Shown one piece after another: positions 55,070 to 63,248 of a stretch of DNA of 64,000 nucleotides (positions are counted from its first letter, which is position 1; each line of letters opens with the position of its first letter). The translations under genes and the position numbers were made by a program. Below the pieces are notes generated by a model, which did not search any database, was not told the origin of the DNA, and saw only the letters and a list, made by a program, of their open reading frames with translations. This stretch comes from Candidatus Rhodoferax bjergmarkensis (GTDB taxonomy: Bacteria; Pseudomonadota; Gammaproteobacteria; Burkholderiales; Burkholderiaceae_C), in NCBI GenBank assembly GCA_016708345.1, contig JADJFX010000007.1, forward strand, positions 124,001-188,000, in the 5' to 3' direction.

Positions 55070-56140
55070 TCAACAACAAGCGACCACCCCGCAAACCCCC
55101 GAACTACTGTCGGTGCTCGCCCCAAACGGCAGATTGAGGCCGCAGCCGTCAAAAATTCCGTAGTGGGTGTCGAAATTGCCAATAAAACTGAAGTGCGGCG
55201 CAAAACGGGTGTCGTGCAGCATGTGCCAGGTATTGCCGCAAACCGCAAACACCTTGCCGGTCTGGATGTTGTGGTGCTTGTCAAGCACAAAACGGTTGGC
55301 GTGTTCGGCAATGGTGCCCCGGTAAATCACGGCTTGGCCAAAATCTTCGCAGGCTGGCTCCAGCGCGTCCAGTTTGAACAGGCGGTAGGTGGCCGAGAAA
55401 AACCGCAGGTTGCCTATGCGCGCGGCGAGCTTTGGGTCGGTCATCTCCAGCACACGGTCTTCGAACAGACGCGGGTCGGCAAAGCCGTGGCGCTGGGCCA
55501 GTTGGATAAAGTCGTTCCAGTAAAGCGCGCCGCCCAGACACTCGCCATACAGCACCGGGTCACTGCGCACAGCCGCTGGCACGCGGCGGTCGGCGTACAC
55601 GTCAGAAAAATAAAACTCGCCACCCGGTTTGAGCAGGCGCTGCACACCGGCCAGCACAGCGTCCTTGTCGGGTGAAAGATTCACGACGCAGTTGGACACG
55701 ATCACATCGAAACTGTTGGGCTCCAGCCCCAACTCATCCAGCCGTTCAATGTAACCATGCAAAAACTTCGTATTGCCATAGCCGAAAACCTCGGTGTGGT
55801 GCGCCTGGTGCGCGCGCGCCACGGCCAGTTGCTCGTCGGTCATGTCCACCCCGACCACTTCACCCTTGGGGCCGACCAGTTGTGCCAATGCATAAACATC
55901 ACGACCCGAGCCACAGCCCAGATCGAGCACGCGGCAGCCCTCAAGCAGCGGCGGGCACACCAGGCCGCAGCCGTAGTAGCGCGACAGCACTTCAGGGTGA
56001 ATGCGCCCCAGCAAGGGTTTGAGCCACTCGGGCATGGCACTGGCATCGCAGCAAGCACTGGTTTTGAGATCGGCCGTGCCTTGCAGTTGTTGGCCGTAAT
56101 AGTCTTGAACCAAGCTGTGGGTGCTGGTGTCGGTACGCAT
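55070..56140 (-). CDS. arsM: Arsenite S-adenosylmethionine methyltransferase (ArsM-like)
   Basis: The 356-aa SAM methyltransferase has motif I VLDLGCGSGRDVY and motif II GEVVGVDMT. The cysteines that bind As(III) in ArsM are kept: C30/C31 in the SACC segment, C58 in RYYGCGL, C151 in SNCVVNLSPDKD and C201 in GECLGGALY. ArsM methylates arsenite to volatile or less retained forms. The longer C-terminus ends in CGVVACC, an extra cysteine cluster. No arsR, arsB or arsC is visible beside it. An ATG at 56140 starts the family-like MRTDTSTHSLVQDYYG. Confidence 0.88.
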   Translation of the reverse strand: MRTDTSTHSLVQDYYGQQLQGTADLKTSACCDASAMPEWLKPLLGRIHPEVLSRYYGCGLVCPPLLEGCRVLDLGCGSGRDVYALAQLVGPKGEVVGVDMTDEQLAVARAHQAHHTEVFGYGNTKFLHGYIERLDELGLEPNSFDVIVSNCVVNLSPDKDAVLAGVQRLLKPGGEFYFSDVYADRRVPAAVRSDPVLYGECLGGALYWNDFIQLAQRHGFADPRLFEDRVLEMTDPKLAARIGNLRFFSATYRLFKLDALEPACEDFGQAVIYRGTIAEHANRFVLDKHHNIQTGKVFAVCGNTWHMLHDTRFAPHFSFIGNFDTHYGIFDGCGLNLPFGASTDSSSGVCGVVACC

Positions 56141-56249
56141 AAATCATCTTTCTGGTTGTAACGCCAAGGTTGTGGGAAGTAGCCAATGTACCGTTTTGGG
56201 TGATTCTGGCGGTGGTAAAGGCTTTGCATGCCCTGCTGAGGGTTCTTTT

Positions 56250-56310
56250 TTACTCCTGAATTGATAGCTACTTGCGCAAGCAATACGTGCGCAAGTGGGC
56301 TTTTTTGTTC
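56250..56310 (+). repeat. Dispersed palindrome upstream of arsM
   Basis: CTGAATTGATAGCTA, CTTGCGCA (56271-56278), nine-base loop, TGCGCAAG (56288-56295), TGGGCTTTTTTG. The eight-base perfect arms and T-run resemble an intrinsic terminator on the plus strand. Confidence 0.8.
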
Positions 56311-56501
56311 ACAAAAATGGCTTCCTCGTTAAGCACAACGATGAACCTGAATCACGCATGAACTCGCGCCCGATGGCCTGCACGCCGTCTGGCTTTCATT
56401 TTGGCGGGCGACTTTGGTACAGTAAATTCCATGCATAACGCACAAACGCCACGTGGCAGGTCGAAAGCATGAGTCGCAATCCAACTCCATCCATAACACC
56501 T

Positions 56502-57362
56502 ATGAAACCAAAACACCCTTTGACTGTGCTGACTATCCTTGCTGCGCTGGCGGCACCCGCACTGGCGCTCGACGTCAAGCCACCTCAAGGCTTCAAGGTC
56601 GCAAGTACCAATGTAAAAGAACTTGATGTCAGCAAAATCTGGATCAAATGCGGCAACGCTTGCACTTTGCCGAAAGCACCCAAGCGCAGTGGTGAACATC
56701 AAAACCTTGAAATTGAGGGGCGAATTGAGAAGCGGCTCATCAACCGCGCCGCTGGAGCTGGCGTTGTGGGGCCGGCTGTGGTGCTGCGTGAGTACCAGGC
56801 AGCGCTGCAAAAGGCGGGCTTCGAGGCGATGAATCCGGGTGATGGCGGTGAGTCGGGGCCCCATGTGTTTCGCCTCAAATCGCCCGGACAGCCAAACCAC
56901 TGGGTTGTTCTGGAAGACAACTTTGAGGGTTATCACTCTCTGAACCTTATCCAAGAGCGCACCCGCGCGAGCACGGTGAGCGTGACCGATATGGCGGTGG
57001 CCATCAAGGCTGATGGGTGGGCGACGCTGTACGTTGAGTTCGACACCAACAAGAGCGACTTGAAGGCAGACGGCCAGGCGGCGGTGGTGGAGATCGCCAA
57101 GCTGCTGCGGCAAGACCCGGGCTTGCAGATTTCCATTGATGGCCATACCGACAATGTGGGCGATGCCTCGGCCAACCGCAAACTGGCGCTCGCCCGCGCC
57201 CAGGCTGTTTTGGCGGCGGTCGTGGCGCAGGGCATTGATGCCAAGCGATTAAGTGCCAAAGGTTTTGGTCCGGATGTGCCAATTGCCGATAACCGCCGTG
57301 AAGACGGTCGCGCCAAGAACCGGCGTGTGGAATTGACCAAGGTAAACAAATCCGCCCATTGA
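56502..57362 (+). CDS. OmpA-family outer-membrane/periplasmic protein
   Basis: About 286 aa. Signal peptide PLTVLTILAALAAPALA, an N-terminal domain unlike OmpA barrels (CGNACTLPK, then LREYQAALQKAGFEA), and a C-terminal OmpA-like peptidoglycan-binding domain with YVEFDTNKSDLKADG, IDGHTDNVGDASANRKLALARA and GRAKNRRVEL. The second domain anchors the protein to peptidoglycan. ATG 56502 is preferred over 56469 because the signal peptide then begins properly. Monocistronic. The 361 bases upstream (56141-56501) otherwise hold only the dispersed palindrome. Confidence 0.85.
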   Translation: MKPKHPLTVLTILAALAAPALALDVKPPQGFKVASTNVKELDVSKIWIKCGNACTLPKAPKRSGEHQNLEIEGRIEKRLINRAAGAGVVGPAVVLREYQAALQKAGFEAMNPGDGGESGPHVFRLKSPGQPNHWVVLEDNFEGYHSLNLIQERTRASTVSVTDMAVAIKADGWATLYVEFDTNKSDLKADGQAAVVEIAKLLRQDPGLQISIDGHTDNVGDASANRKLALARAQAVLAAVVAQGIDAKRLSAKGFGPDVPIADNRREDGRAKNRRVELTKVNKSAH

Positions 57363-57470
57363 TCGCGGATTGATCGCGAATGGATTGCGCTAAGTTATTG
57401 CCAATCTTGGCGTATTTTCCGGAGAACACGCCGCCAGAAAGCAGGGGGTGAAGGCGTGCCAAAAATTGCT

Positions 57471-58142
57471 CTACCCTGTTTTTTGCCCCCCCCTGAGCAT
57501 CCCCCGCTTTTCAATAAACCCGATCACCACGTCCAAGCCCGCTTGGGTTTTCAGGTTGGTCATGGCATAGGGTTTGAGCCCGCTGGTCGTAGTGCGCATG
57601 CGGATGGTGTCCGCCTCCATCACCGCCAGGTTGGCCCCCACGTGCGGGGCCAGATCGGTCTTGTTGATGACAAACAAATCACTTTTGGTGATGCCGGGGC
57701 CGCCTTTGCGCGGGATTTTTTCGCCCGCAGCCACGTCGATCACATAGATCGTCAGGTCGGAGAGTTCGGGGCTGAAGGTGGCGGCCAGGTTGTCGCCGCC
57801 GCTTTCCACAAACACGATGTCAGCATCGGGAAAGTCCACCAGCATGCGGTCGATGGCCTCTAAATTAATGGAGCAGTCTTCGCGGATGGCGGTGTGCGGG
57901 CAGCCGCCGGTTTCTACCCCCATGATGCGCTCGGGCGGCAGTGCGCCGCTGATGGTGAGCAGGCGCTGGTCTTCCTTGGTGTAGATGTCGTTGGTGATGG
58001 CCACCAGGTCGTACTGGTCGCGCATGGCTTTGCACAGCATTTCCAGCAAAGTGGTCTTGCCGGAGCCCACCGGGCCGCCGATGCCCACGCGCAAAGGGGG
58101 CAGAGTTTTGGTGCGGTGAGGGATGTGGTGGAGTTTGGACAT
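57471..58142 (-). CDS. ureG: Urease accessory GTPase UreG
   Basis: UreG is the SIMIBI GTPase that hydrolyses GTP during nickel transfer to urease. The 223-aa protein has P-loop GGPVGSGKTTLLE, the nickel-site CPH motif in ETGGCPHTAIREDCS, and the G4 motif INKTDLAPHVG. It is the last urease gene, 46 bases after ureF, separated by a dispersed palindrome. Confidence 0.97.
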   Translation of the reverse strand: MSKLHHIPHRTKTLPPLRVGIGGPVGSGKTTLLEMLCKAMRDQYDLVAITNDIYTKEDQRLLTISGALPPERIMGVETGGCPHTAIREDCSINLEAIDRMLVDFPDADIVFVESGGDNLAATFSPELSDLTIYVIDVAAGEKIPRKGGPGITKSDLFVINKTDLAPHVGANLAVMEADTIRMRTTTSGLKPYAMTNLKTQAGLDVVIGFIEKRGMLRGGQKTG

Positions 58143-58156
58143 GATTTTGCTATATT

Positions 58157-58196
58157 TTTAGTAGCTGCTTGCGCAATATCTACGTGCGCTAGGAGC
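58157..58196 (+). repeat. Dispersed palindrome between ureF and ureG
   Basis: TTTAGTAGCTGCTTGCGCA, spacer, ACGTGCGCTAGGAGCG. It fills the ureF-ureG gap and is partly degenerate. Confidence 0.7.
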
Positions 58197-58866
58197 GAAA
58201 AAGTCTTGAATATTGAACCTCGTGCTGGCTGCTGAGGATGGCCAGCATGGGGGAGAAAGCCTGGCGGGTGTCGTCGGTCACGCTCAAGGCGTGGTCAATG
58301 GCGGCCGGAATCTCGGCGGCCAGCTTGGAGAGGATGCGCTGCCCGGCGCTTTGTCCCAGCGGCACAGACTTGATGGCCGCCTGCACCATGTTTTCGGCCC
58401 AGCCAAAGGCGTAGGCCAGCAGGCATTCGCGCAGCGGGGCTTGTGTGCTGCTTGCCGCCAGCGCATAGGCCAGCGGGTAGGTGGGTTGCTGCCGGGCCAG
58501 CAGGTCAATCTGCGCCTTGGTGGCCGTGGTGTGGTTGCGCAGCCAGTCGAGCAGGCTTTTGCCCATCTGCTCAGACTGCGCCCGCAGTTCGCTGCTCTCG
58601 CGTGTTTGCAGCACCCAGGCGTTCAACCTGGCAATGCGCGGCATGTCATCTGCGCGCCAGGCGGCTATGCCTTGTGCCACGGCGGGCAAATCAGAGCGCG
58701 CCAGGCTCAGGTGCAGGTGGTCCACCAGCCAGCTGGACGCTTCGATTTCAGTAGCTGCTCGCGCAGTATCTACGGCGGCTTCCAGGCATTCGGAGTAGGA
58801 AAATCCGCCGATGGGCAGAGCCGGTGAGGCCAGCCACATCAGCTGCATCAGGCTGGCGTCAAGCAT
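58189..58866 (-). CDS. ureF: Urease accessory protein UreF
   Basis: UreF docks UreG onto the UreD-urease complex. The 225-aa all-helical protein has LMWLASPALPIGGFSYSECLEAA near its start, ALAASSTQAPLRECLLAYAFGWAENMVQAAIKSVPLGQSAGQRIL in the middle, and the C-terminal SPMLAILSSQHEVQYSRLF. Codons for the stretch DTARAATEIE (58747-58781) come from a dispersed-palindrome relic in the second helix. It overlaps no neighbour and sits 9 bases from ureE. Confidence 0.96.
   Translation of the reverse strand: MLDASLMQLMWLASPALPIGGFSYSECLEAAVDTARAATEIEASSWLVDHLHLSLARSDLPAVAQGIAAWRADDMPRIARLNAWVLQTRESSELRAQSEQMGKSLLDWLRNHTTATKAQIDLLARQQPTYPLAYALAASSTQAPLRECLLAYAFGWAENMVQAAIKSVPLGQSAGQRILSKLAAEIPAAIDHALSVTDDTRQAFSPMLAILSSQHEVQYSRLFRS
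58747..58781 (+). repeat. Dispersed-palindrome half inside ureF
   Basis: TTTCAGTAGCTGCTCGCGCAGTATCTACGGCGGC: the left arm and spacer of the repeat, translated in frame by ureF on the opposite strand. The right arm is eroded. Confidence 0.55.
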
Positions 58867-58875
58867 GGGGCGGGC

Positions 58876-59490
58876 CTAGTGGTCGTGGCCGTGGTTGCAG
58901 CCGGGGCCGTGCACGTGGGGTGCTGCCGGGGCAGCAGCGATTGGAATCGCGGCGAGCCGGGAATGTGCGGCGGGGGCCGGGTCGTGCGTGTGGGCGGCGT
59001 CTTTTGCATGGCTGTGCCCGCCATGGCCATGGCCGCCCGTGGCGTAGGCACCGTTCTCTGGCTCAAAGGGCTCATTCACCGCGTTCACGCTCAGGTGCAT
59101 GGCACGCAGCATCTCGGCCAGCACGTGGTCGGGCTCAATCTTCAGGTGGTCGGGCGTGAGTTCAATCGGCACATGGCGGTTGCCCAGATGGTAGGCGGCG
59201 CGGATCAGGTCGTAGGGTGTGCCGTGCGCCGTGCAATGCGTGATCTTCAATACCGCCTGCGCCGCCGCGATGACCTGGATCAGCGAGCCGTCTTCGGCCA
59301 CCAGCACGTCACCGCCGCGCACGACCGTACCGCGGGGCAGGAATACGCCAATATGGCGGCCTGTGGAATCGGTGGCGTCAAATCGGCTTTTTTGGCGCAC
59401 GTCCCAATCGAGTTCGACGGTGGCAGCGCGCTTGAGGAGTACGGGGGCCAAACCCTGGCCTTGGGGGATGCATTTGGAGACTTGGAGCAT
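58876..59490 (-). CDS. ureE: Urease nickel metallochaperone UreE
   Basis: UreE brings nickel to the UreDFG complex. The 204-aa protein has an N-terminal peptide-binding domain and a metal-binding domain with LGNRHVPIEL (conserved His) and the longer helix HLKIEPDHVLAEMLRAM. A His-rich C-terminal tail (GGHGHGGHSH, HVHGPGCNHGHDH) would store extra nickel. On its upstream side the opposite-strand AbrB/Doc pair separates it from ureC. Confidence 0.96.
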   Translation of the reverse strand: MLQVSKCIPQGQGLAPVLLKRAATVELDWDVRQKSRFDATDSTGRHIGVFLPRGTVVRGGDVLVAEDGSLIQVIAAAQAVLKITHCTAHGTPYDLIRAAYHLGNRHVPIELTPDHLKIEPDHVLAEMLRAMHLSVNAVNEPFEPENGAYATGGHGHGGHSHAKDAAHTHDPAPAAHSRLAAIPIAAAPAAPHVHGPGCNHGHDH

Positions 59491-59523
59491 GTTTCGCTTG
59501 AAGTGAGGGCTAAGGGCTGCTAA

Positions 59524-59539
59524 TATAACAAACGTTATA
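59524..59539. promoter_or_regulatory. Inverted repeat upstream of AbrB-type antitoxin, candidate operator
   Basis: TATAAC-AAAC-GTTATA, six-base perfect arms, 17 bases before the ATG at 59557. It overlaps the likely -10 region (TATAAC/TATAAT-like), so binding by the antitoxin would block transcription. Confidence 0.5.
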
Positions 59540-59556
59540 ACTTATTGAGTTTCACC

Positions 59557-59781
59557 ATGACTGCACTCAAATTTACCCAAATTGGCAATTCGGTTGGCCT
59601 GATCTTTCCCAAAGAGGTAATGGCACGAATGAAGGTTGAGAAAGGCGATACCGTTTTTTTGACGGAAGCAGCTAATGGTGTAACGCTCACACCATACGAT
59701 CCTGAACTTGAGGAACAACTCAAGCTAGGGAGAGAATTCATGCGTGAATACCGTGACACCTTCCACCAGCTTGCCAAATGA
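59557..59781 (+). CDS. AbrB/MazE-type antitoxin
   Basis: The 74-aa SpoVT/AbrB swapped-hairpin protein has LKFTQIGNSVGLIFPKEVMARMKVEKGDTVFLTEAANGVTLTP. A flexible C-terminal segment (EFMREYRDTFHQLAK) would bind the Doc toxin. It binds DNA as a dimer and probably represses the operon through the palindrome just upstream. The stop overlaps the toxin ATG by four bases (ATGA). Confidence 0.88.
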   Translation: MTALKFTQIGNSVGLIFPKEVMARMKVEKGDTVFLTEAANGVTLTPYDPELEEQLKLGREFMREYRDTFHQLAK

Positions 59782-60164
59782 ACCATTGGAAATGGGTAAA
59801 CCGGCGGGTGCTGCTTCTGTTGCACGAAGAGAGCCTGGCCGAGCACGGTGGCGCTCCAGGGCTGCGAGATGAAGGTTTGTTGGATTCGGCCTTGGCGCGC
59901 CCGGTCAATCTTGCCCTGTATGAGCAACCGGATATCGCTTCCTTGGCAGCTTCTTATGGTGTGGGTTTGGCCAGGAACCACGCCTTCGTGGACGGCAATA
60001 AACGTGCGGCGTTTCTGGCAGTTGGATTGTTTTTGACGGCCAATGGGTTTCGCTTGAAGGCGACCCAAGTCGATGCCACATTGACGGTGATGGATGTGGC
60101 GGCAGGCGTGATGGACGAGGCCGCCTTTGCGCAGTGGATAAGGTCGCACATCCTTCCCCGATAG
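59778..60164 (+). CDS. doc: Doc-type (Fic fold) toxin
   Basis: A 128-aa death-on-curing protein. The Fic/Doc active-site motif is HAFVDGNKRAAF (family HxFx(N/D)(G/A)NKR), which phosphorylates EF-Tu in characterised Doc proteins. The conserved N-terminal part GAPGLRDEGLLDSALARP is intact. Length fits the family. It is transcribed opposite to the urease genes and ends 15 bases before the ureC stop, so the pair sits as a converging insert between ureC and ureE. Confidence 0.9.
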   Translation: MNHWKWVNRRVLLLLHEESLAEHGGAPGLRDEGLLDSALARPVNLALYEQPDIASLAASYGVGLARNHAFVDGNKRAAFLAVGLFLTANGFRLKATQVDATLTVMDVAAGVMDEAAFAQWIRSHILPR

Positions 60165-60178
60165 AACGTGAGCCACCC

Positions 60179-61898
60179 TCAAAACAAAAAGTACCGCTGC
60201 GCCATCGGCAAACTCACCGCCGGCTCGCAGGTCAGCAACTGACCATCGGCGCGCACGCTGTAGGTCTGGGCGTCGATCTCCATGCTGGGCAGGTAACTGT
60301 TGTGAACCATGTGCTGTTTGCGTACCCCACGGATGTTTTTCACGGCGCTCAAGGTCTTGGCCAGGCCAAAGCGCTCCTTGACACCTGCGTTCATGCCCGC
60401 CTGGGAGACAAAGGTCAGTGAGCCTCTTGTCAGCGCGCCGCCAAAGGCACCAAACATGGGCCGGTAGTGCACCGGCTGGGGTGTGGGGATGCTGGCGTTG
60501 GGGTCGCCCATGGCGGCCATGGCGATAAAGCCGCCCTTCAAAATCAAGGCGGGTTTGACACCGAAGAAAGCGGGTTTCCACACCACCAGATCGGCCCATT
60601 TGCCCACCTCCACACTGCCCACCTCATGGCTGATGCCGTGGGCGATGGCCGGGTTGATGGTGTATTTGGCGATGTAGCGTTTGGCGCGGAAGTTGTCGTT
60701 GCGCGCGCTGTCTTGCGGAAGTGAGCCTCTTTGCGCCTTCATCTTGTGCGCCGTCTGCCAGGTGCGGATGATGACTTCGCCCACGCGGCCCATGGCCTGG
60801 CTGTCGCTGGACATCATGCTGATGGCCCCCAGGTCATGCAGCACGTCTTCGGCGGCAATGGTTTCCTTGCGGATGCGGCTTTCGGCAAAGGCCAGATCTT
60901 CGGCAATGCCCGCGTCCAGGTGGTGGCAGACCATCAGCATGTCCACATGCTCGTCCAGCGTGTTCACGGTGTAGGGCATGGTGGGGTTGGTGGAGCTGGG
61001 CAAAAAGTTGTCCTGCCCCACCACTTTGAGAATGTCAGGTGCGTGGCCGCCACCGGCACCCTCGGTGTGGAAGGCGCACAAACCCCTTCCCTTGGTCGCA
61101 GCAATGGTGTTTTCCACAAAGCCGCTCTCGTTCAAAGTGTCAGAGTGAATCGCCACCTGCACATCCAGCTCGTCCGCCACGTCCAGGCAGTTGCTGATGG
61201 CCGCCGGGGGTGGTGCCCCAGTCTTCATGCAGTTTGAGGCCAATCGCACCCGCATTCACCTGTTCGTGCAGCGCGGCGGGCAGGCTGGCGTTGCCTTTGC
61301 CCAGAAACCCCAGATTCATGGGGAAGGCATCGGCCGCCTGCAGCATGCGCTCCAGGTTCCACGGCCCCGGCGTGCAGGTGGTGGCAAAGGTGCCGGTGGC
61401 AGGGCCGGTGCCGCCGCCCATCATGGTGGTGACGCCGCTGGCCAGCGCTTCTTCAATTTGCTGCGGGCAGATGAAATGGATGTGGCAGTCAATGCCGCCG
61501 GCGGTGACGATGTTGCCCTCACAGCTGATCACCTCGGTGCCGGGGCCAATGATGATGTCCACCCCCGGCTGCACGTCCGGGTTGCCCGCCTTGCCAATGG
61601 CGACGATGCGCCCACCAACCAGGCCAATGTCGGCCTTGACGATGCCCCAGTGGTCCAGAATCAGCGCGTTGGTCATCACGCAGTCCACAGCACCTTCAGC
61701 ATTGGTACGCTGGCTTTGCGCCATGCCGTCGCGGATGGTCTTGCCGCCGCCGAACTTGACCTCTTCGCCATAGCTTCCCGCCGCCAGCGTGTAATCCTGC
61801 TCCACCTCAATGAGCAATCCGGTGTCGGCCAGTCGCACCCGGTCGCCCACCGTGGGGCCAAAAATTTCCGCGTAGGCGCGGCGTCCAATGGTGGCCAT
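60179..61898 (-). CDS. ureC: Urease alpha subunit, one frameshift
   Basis: The catalytic nickel subunit hydrolysing urea. With the frame restored it is 572 aa, the normal length. Visible are the metal-binding GGIDCHIHFICPQQ, the lysine to be carbamylated in IGLKLHEDWG, the flap with MVCHHLD (catalytic His), and the C-terminus LPMAQRYFLF. The break is in a run of five Cs on the minus strand (ACCACCCCCGGCGG, 61206-61210), where four Cs would keep frame. Upstream piece 61898-61140, downstream 61255-60179. A single-base homopolymer change in an otherwise perfect essential subunit suggests a sequence error. Confidence 0.95.
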
Positions 61899-61920
61899 CA
61901 GCTTACTCCTGCAGTCGAAT

Positions 61921-61976
61921 TTACTATGTTTTTGATAGCTGCTCGCGCACGTTCTACGTGCGGCACAGCCTTATTT
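61921..61976 (+). repeat. Dispersed palindrome between ureB and ureC
   Basis: TTTGATAGCTGCTCG, then CGCACGT-TCT-ACGTGCG (61946-61962, perfect seven-base arms), GCACAGCCTTATTTGG. It fills the ureB-ureC spacer. Confidence 0.75.
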
Positions 61977-61980
61977 GGCA

Positions 61981-62310
61981 TTAAGTTTTGGCCTTGCTTC
62001 CGGTGTCAACCGGCCCATTGACCAGAGCGCGAAAGCCGTACACCACGCGCGCACCGGCAAAGTCCACCAGCTCCACGGTGCGTTGCTGCCCGGGCTCAAA
62101 GCGCACCGCCGAGCCGGAGGGGATGTTCAGCCGCATGCCGTGCGCTGCTGAACGATCGAACCCCAGCGCGCCGTTGGTCTCGGCAAAGTGGTAGTGCGAG
62201 CCCACCTGAATCGGGCGGTCTGCCGTGTTGCACACCACCAGCGTCAAGGTGCGCCGCCCGGAGTTGAGCGGGTGCTCGCCCTCGTCCAGAATCAATTCGC
62301 CCGGCACCAT
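61981..62310 (-). CDS. ureB: Urease beta subunit
   Basis: A 109-aa beta subunit: MVPGELILDEGEHPLNSGR, VCNTADRPIQVGSHYHFAETNGALGFDR, RLNIPSGSAVRFEPGQQRTVELVDFAGARVVYGF. It is a separate polypeptide from UreA, as in other proteobacteria. It follows ureJ by 8 bases. Confidence 0.97.
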   Translation of the reverse strand: MVPGELILDEGEHPLNSGRRTLTLVVCNTADRPIQVGSHYHFAETNGALGFDRSAAHGMRLNIPSGSAVRFEPGQQRTVELVDFAGARVVYGFRALVNGPVDTGSKAKT

Positions 62311-62318
62311 GGTTTACC

Positions 62319-62912
62319 TCAAAGTTGGTTGAACAGGTACAGGCCTGCAAATCCCAGCGAGCCCCCCAGACCGCTGAGCACTGTCACGCTGCGCTCGGCC
62401 AGCCAACGGCGGATGCCAAGGCCAATGCCGACACCACCCAGGTGCAACGCCGCCGTGGTCAGCAAAAAGCCTGCGGCATACCCCGCAAATCCGGTTGCCG
62501 GTGTCTCTGCACCGTGGGCCAGACCATGCAGGCCAGCTGCCATGGCAACCAAGCCAAGGCCGATCGCCTTGGGCATCGGTTTGGTGGCCAGAATCAACAT
62601 GGCACCGAACAGGGTGACAGACAGGGCAATGGCATGCTCCAGGAACGGCACGGTCACGCCACTGGCCCCCAAAACTGCACTGACCACCAGCGCCAGCATA
62701 AAGGTGGCCGGACCTTGCCAGGCCTGTCTGACCGGCAAGGCACTCACAGACCAGATGCCAACCGCCAGCATGGCCAGCAAATGGTCAGCACCGAACGGGT
62801 GGGCCAAGCCCTCCATCAGGCTCTGCGTTCCATGTCCCGTATGGGCGTTAGCGCTTGTAGATAAAGCGCAAGAAGCTATGAAATAAATAGCGAATTTGAA
62901 ATTTTTGCGCAT
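62319..62912 (-). CDS. ureJ: HupE/UreJ-family nickel transporter-like protein
   Basis: The 197-aa membrane protein has about six hydrophobic segments. A mature part begins HTGHG, with HPFGADHLLAMLAVGIWS (conserved HPxxGxDHxLAM nickel-site motif of HupE/UreJ) and GLHGLAHGAETPA. The 24-residue signal peptide is encoded mostly by a dispersed palindrome (62852-62895), giving an unusual sequence (YFIASCALSTSANA). Placed between ureA and ureB, it probably facilitates nickel passage across a membrane. Confidence 0.88.
   Translation of the reverse strand: MRKNFKFAIYFIASCALSTSANAHTGHGTQSLMEGLAHPFGADHLLAMLAVGIWSVSALPVRQAWQGPATFMLALVVSAVLGASGVTVPFLEHAIALSVTLFGAMLILATKPMPKAIGLGLVAMAAGLHGLAHGAETPATGFAGYAAGFLLTTAALHLGGVGIGLGIRRWLAERSVTVLSGLGGSLGFAGLYLFNQL
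62852..62895 (-). repeat. Dispersed palindrome inside ureJ signal peptide
   Basis: On the minus strand: CATAGCTTCTTGCGCTTTATC, then TACAAGCGCTAACGCC. It is translated in frame as the hydrophobic part of the UreJ signal peptide. Confidence 0.6.
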
Positions 62913-62945
62913 AAAAATGCTCCTGGGATCAAAAGGGTTGGTTTT

Positions 62946-63248
62946 TCAAATAATCGGTTGGTGTACGGTCACCAGCTTGGTGCCATCCGGGAAGGTGGCC
63001 TCCACCTGAATGTCGGGAATCATCTCGGCAATGCCGTCCATCACGTCGGCACGGGTCAGCACGGCCCGGCCTTCGCTCATGAGCTGGGCCACAGTCTTGC
63101 CGTCGCGCGCGCCCTCCATCACCGCCGCGCTGATCAGGGCAATGGCTTCCGGGTAGTTCAGCTTCACGCCACGCGCCTTGCGCCGCTCGGCCAGCAAGGC
63201 GGCGGTAAAGATGAGCAGCTTGTCTTTCTCTCGGGGCGTCAGTTCCAT
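62946..63248 (-). CDS. ureA: Urease gamma subunit
   Basis: A 100-aa gamma subunit: MELTPREKDKLLIFTAALLAERR, KLNYPEAIALISAAVMEGARDGKTVAQLM, VLTRADVMDGIAEMIPDIQVEATFPDGTKLVTVHQPI. The start at 63248 is universal in the family; a longer frame to 63449 is non-homologous. First urease gene in this window. ureD, normally just upstream, is absent here. Confidence 0.97.
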   Translation of the reverse strand: MELTPREKDKLLIFTAALLAERRKARGVKLNYPEAIALISAAVMEGARDGKTVAQLMSEGRAVLTRADVMDGIAEMIPDIQVEATFPDGTKLVTVHQPII

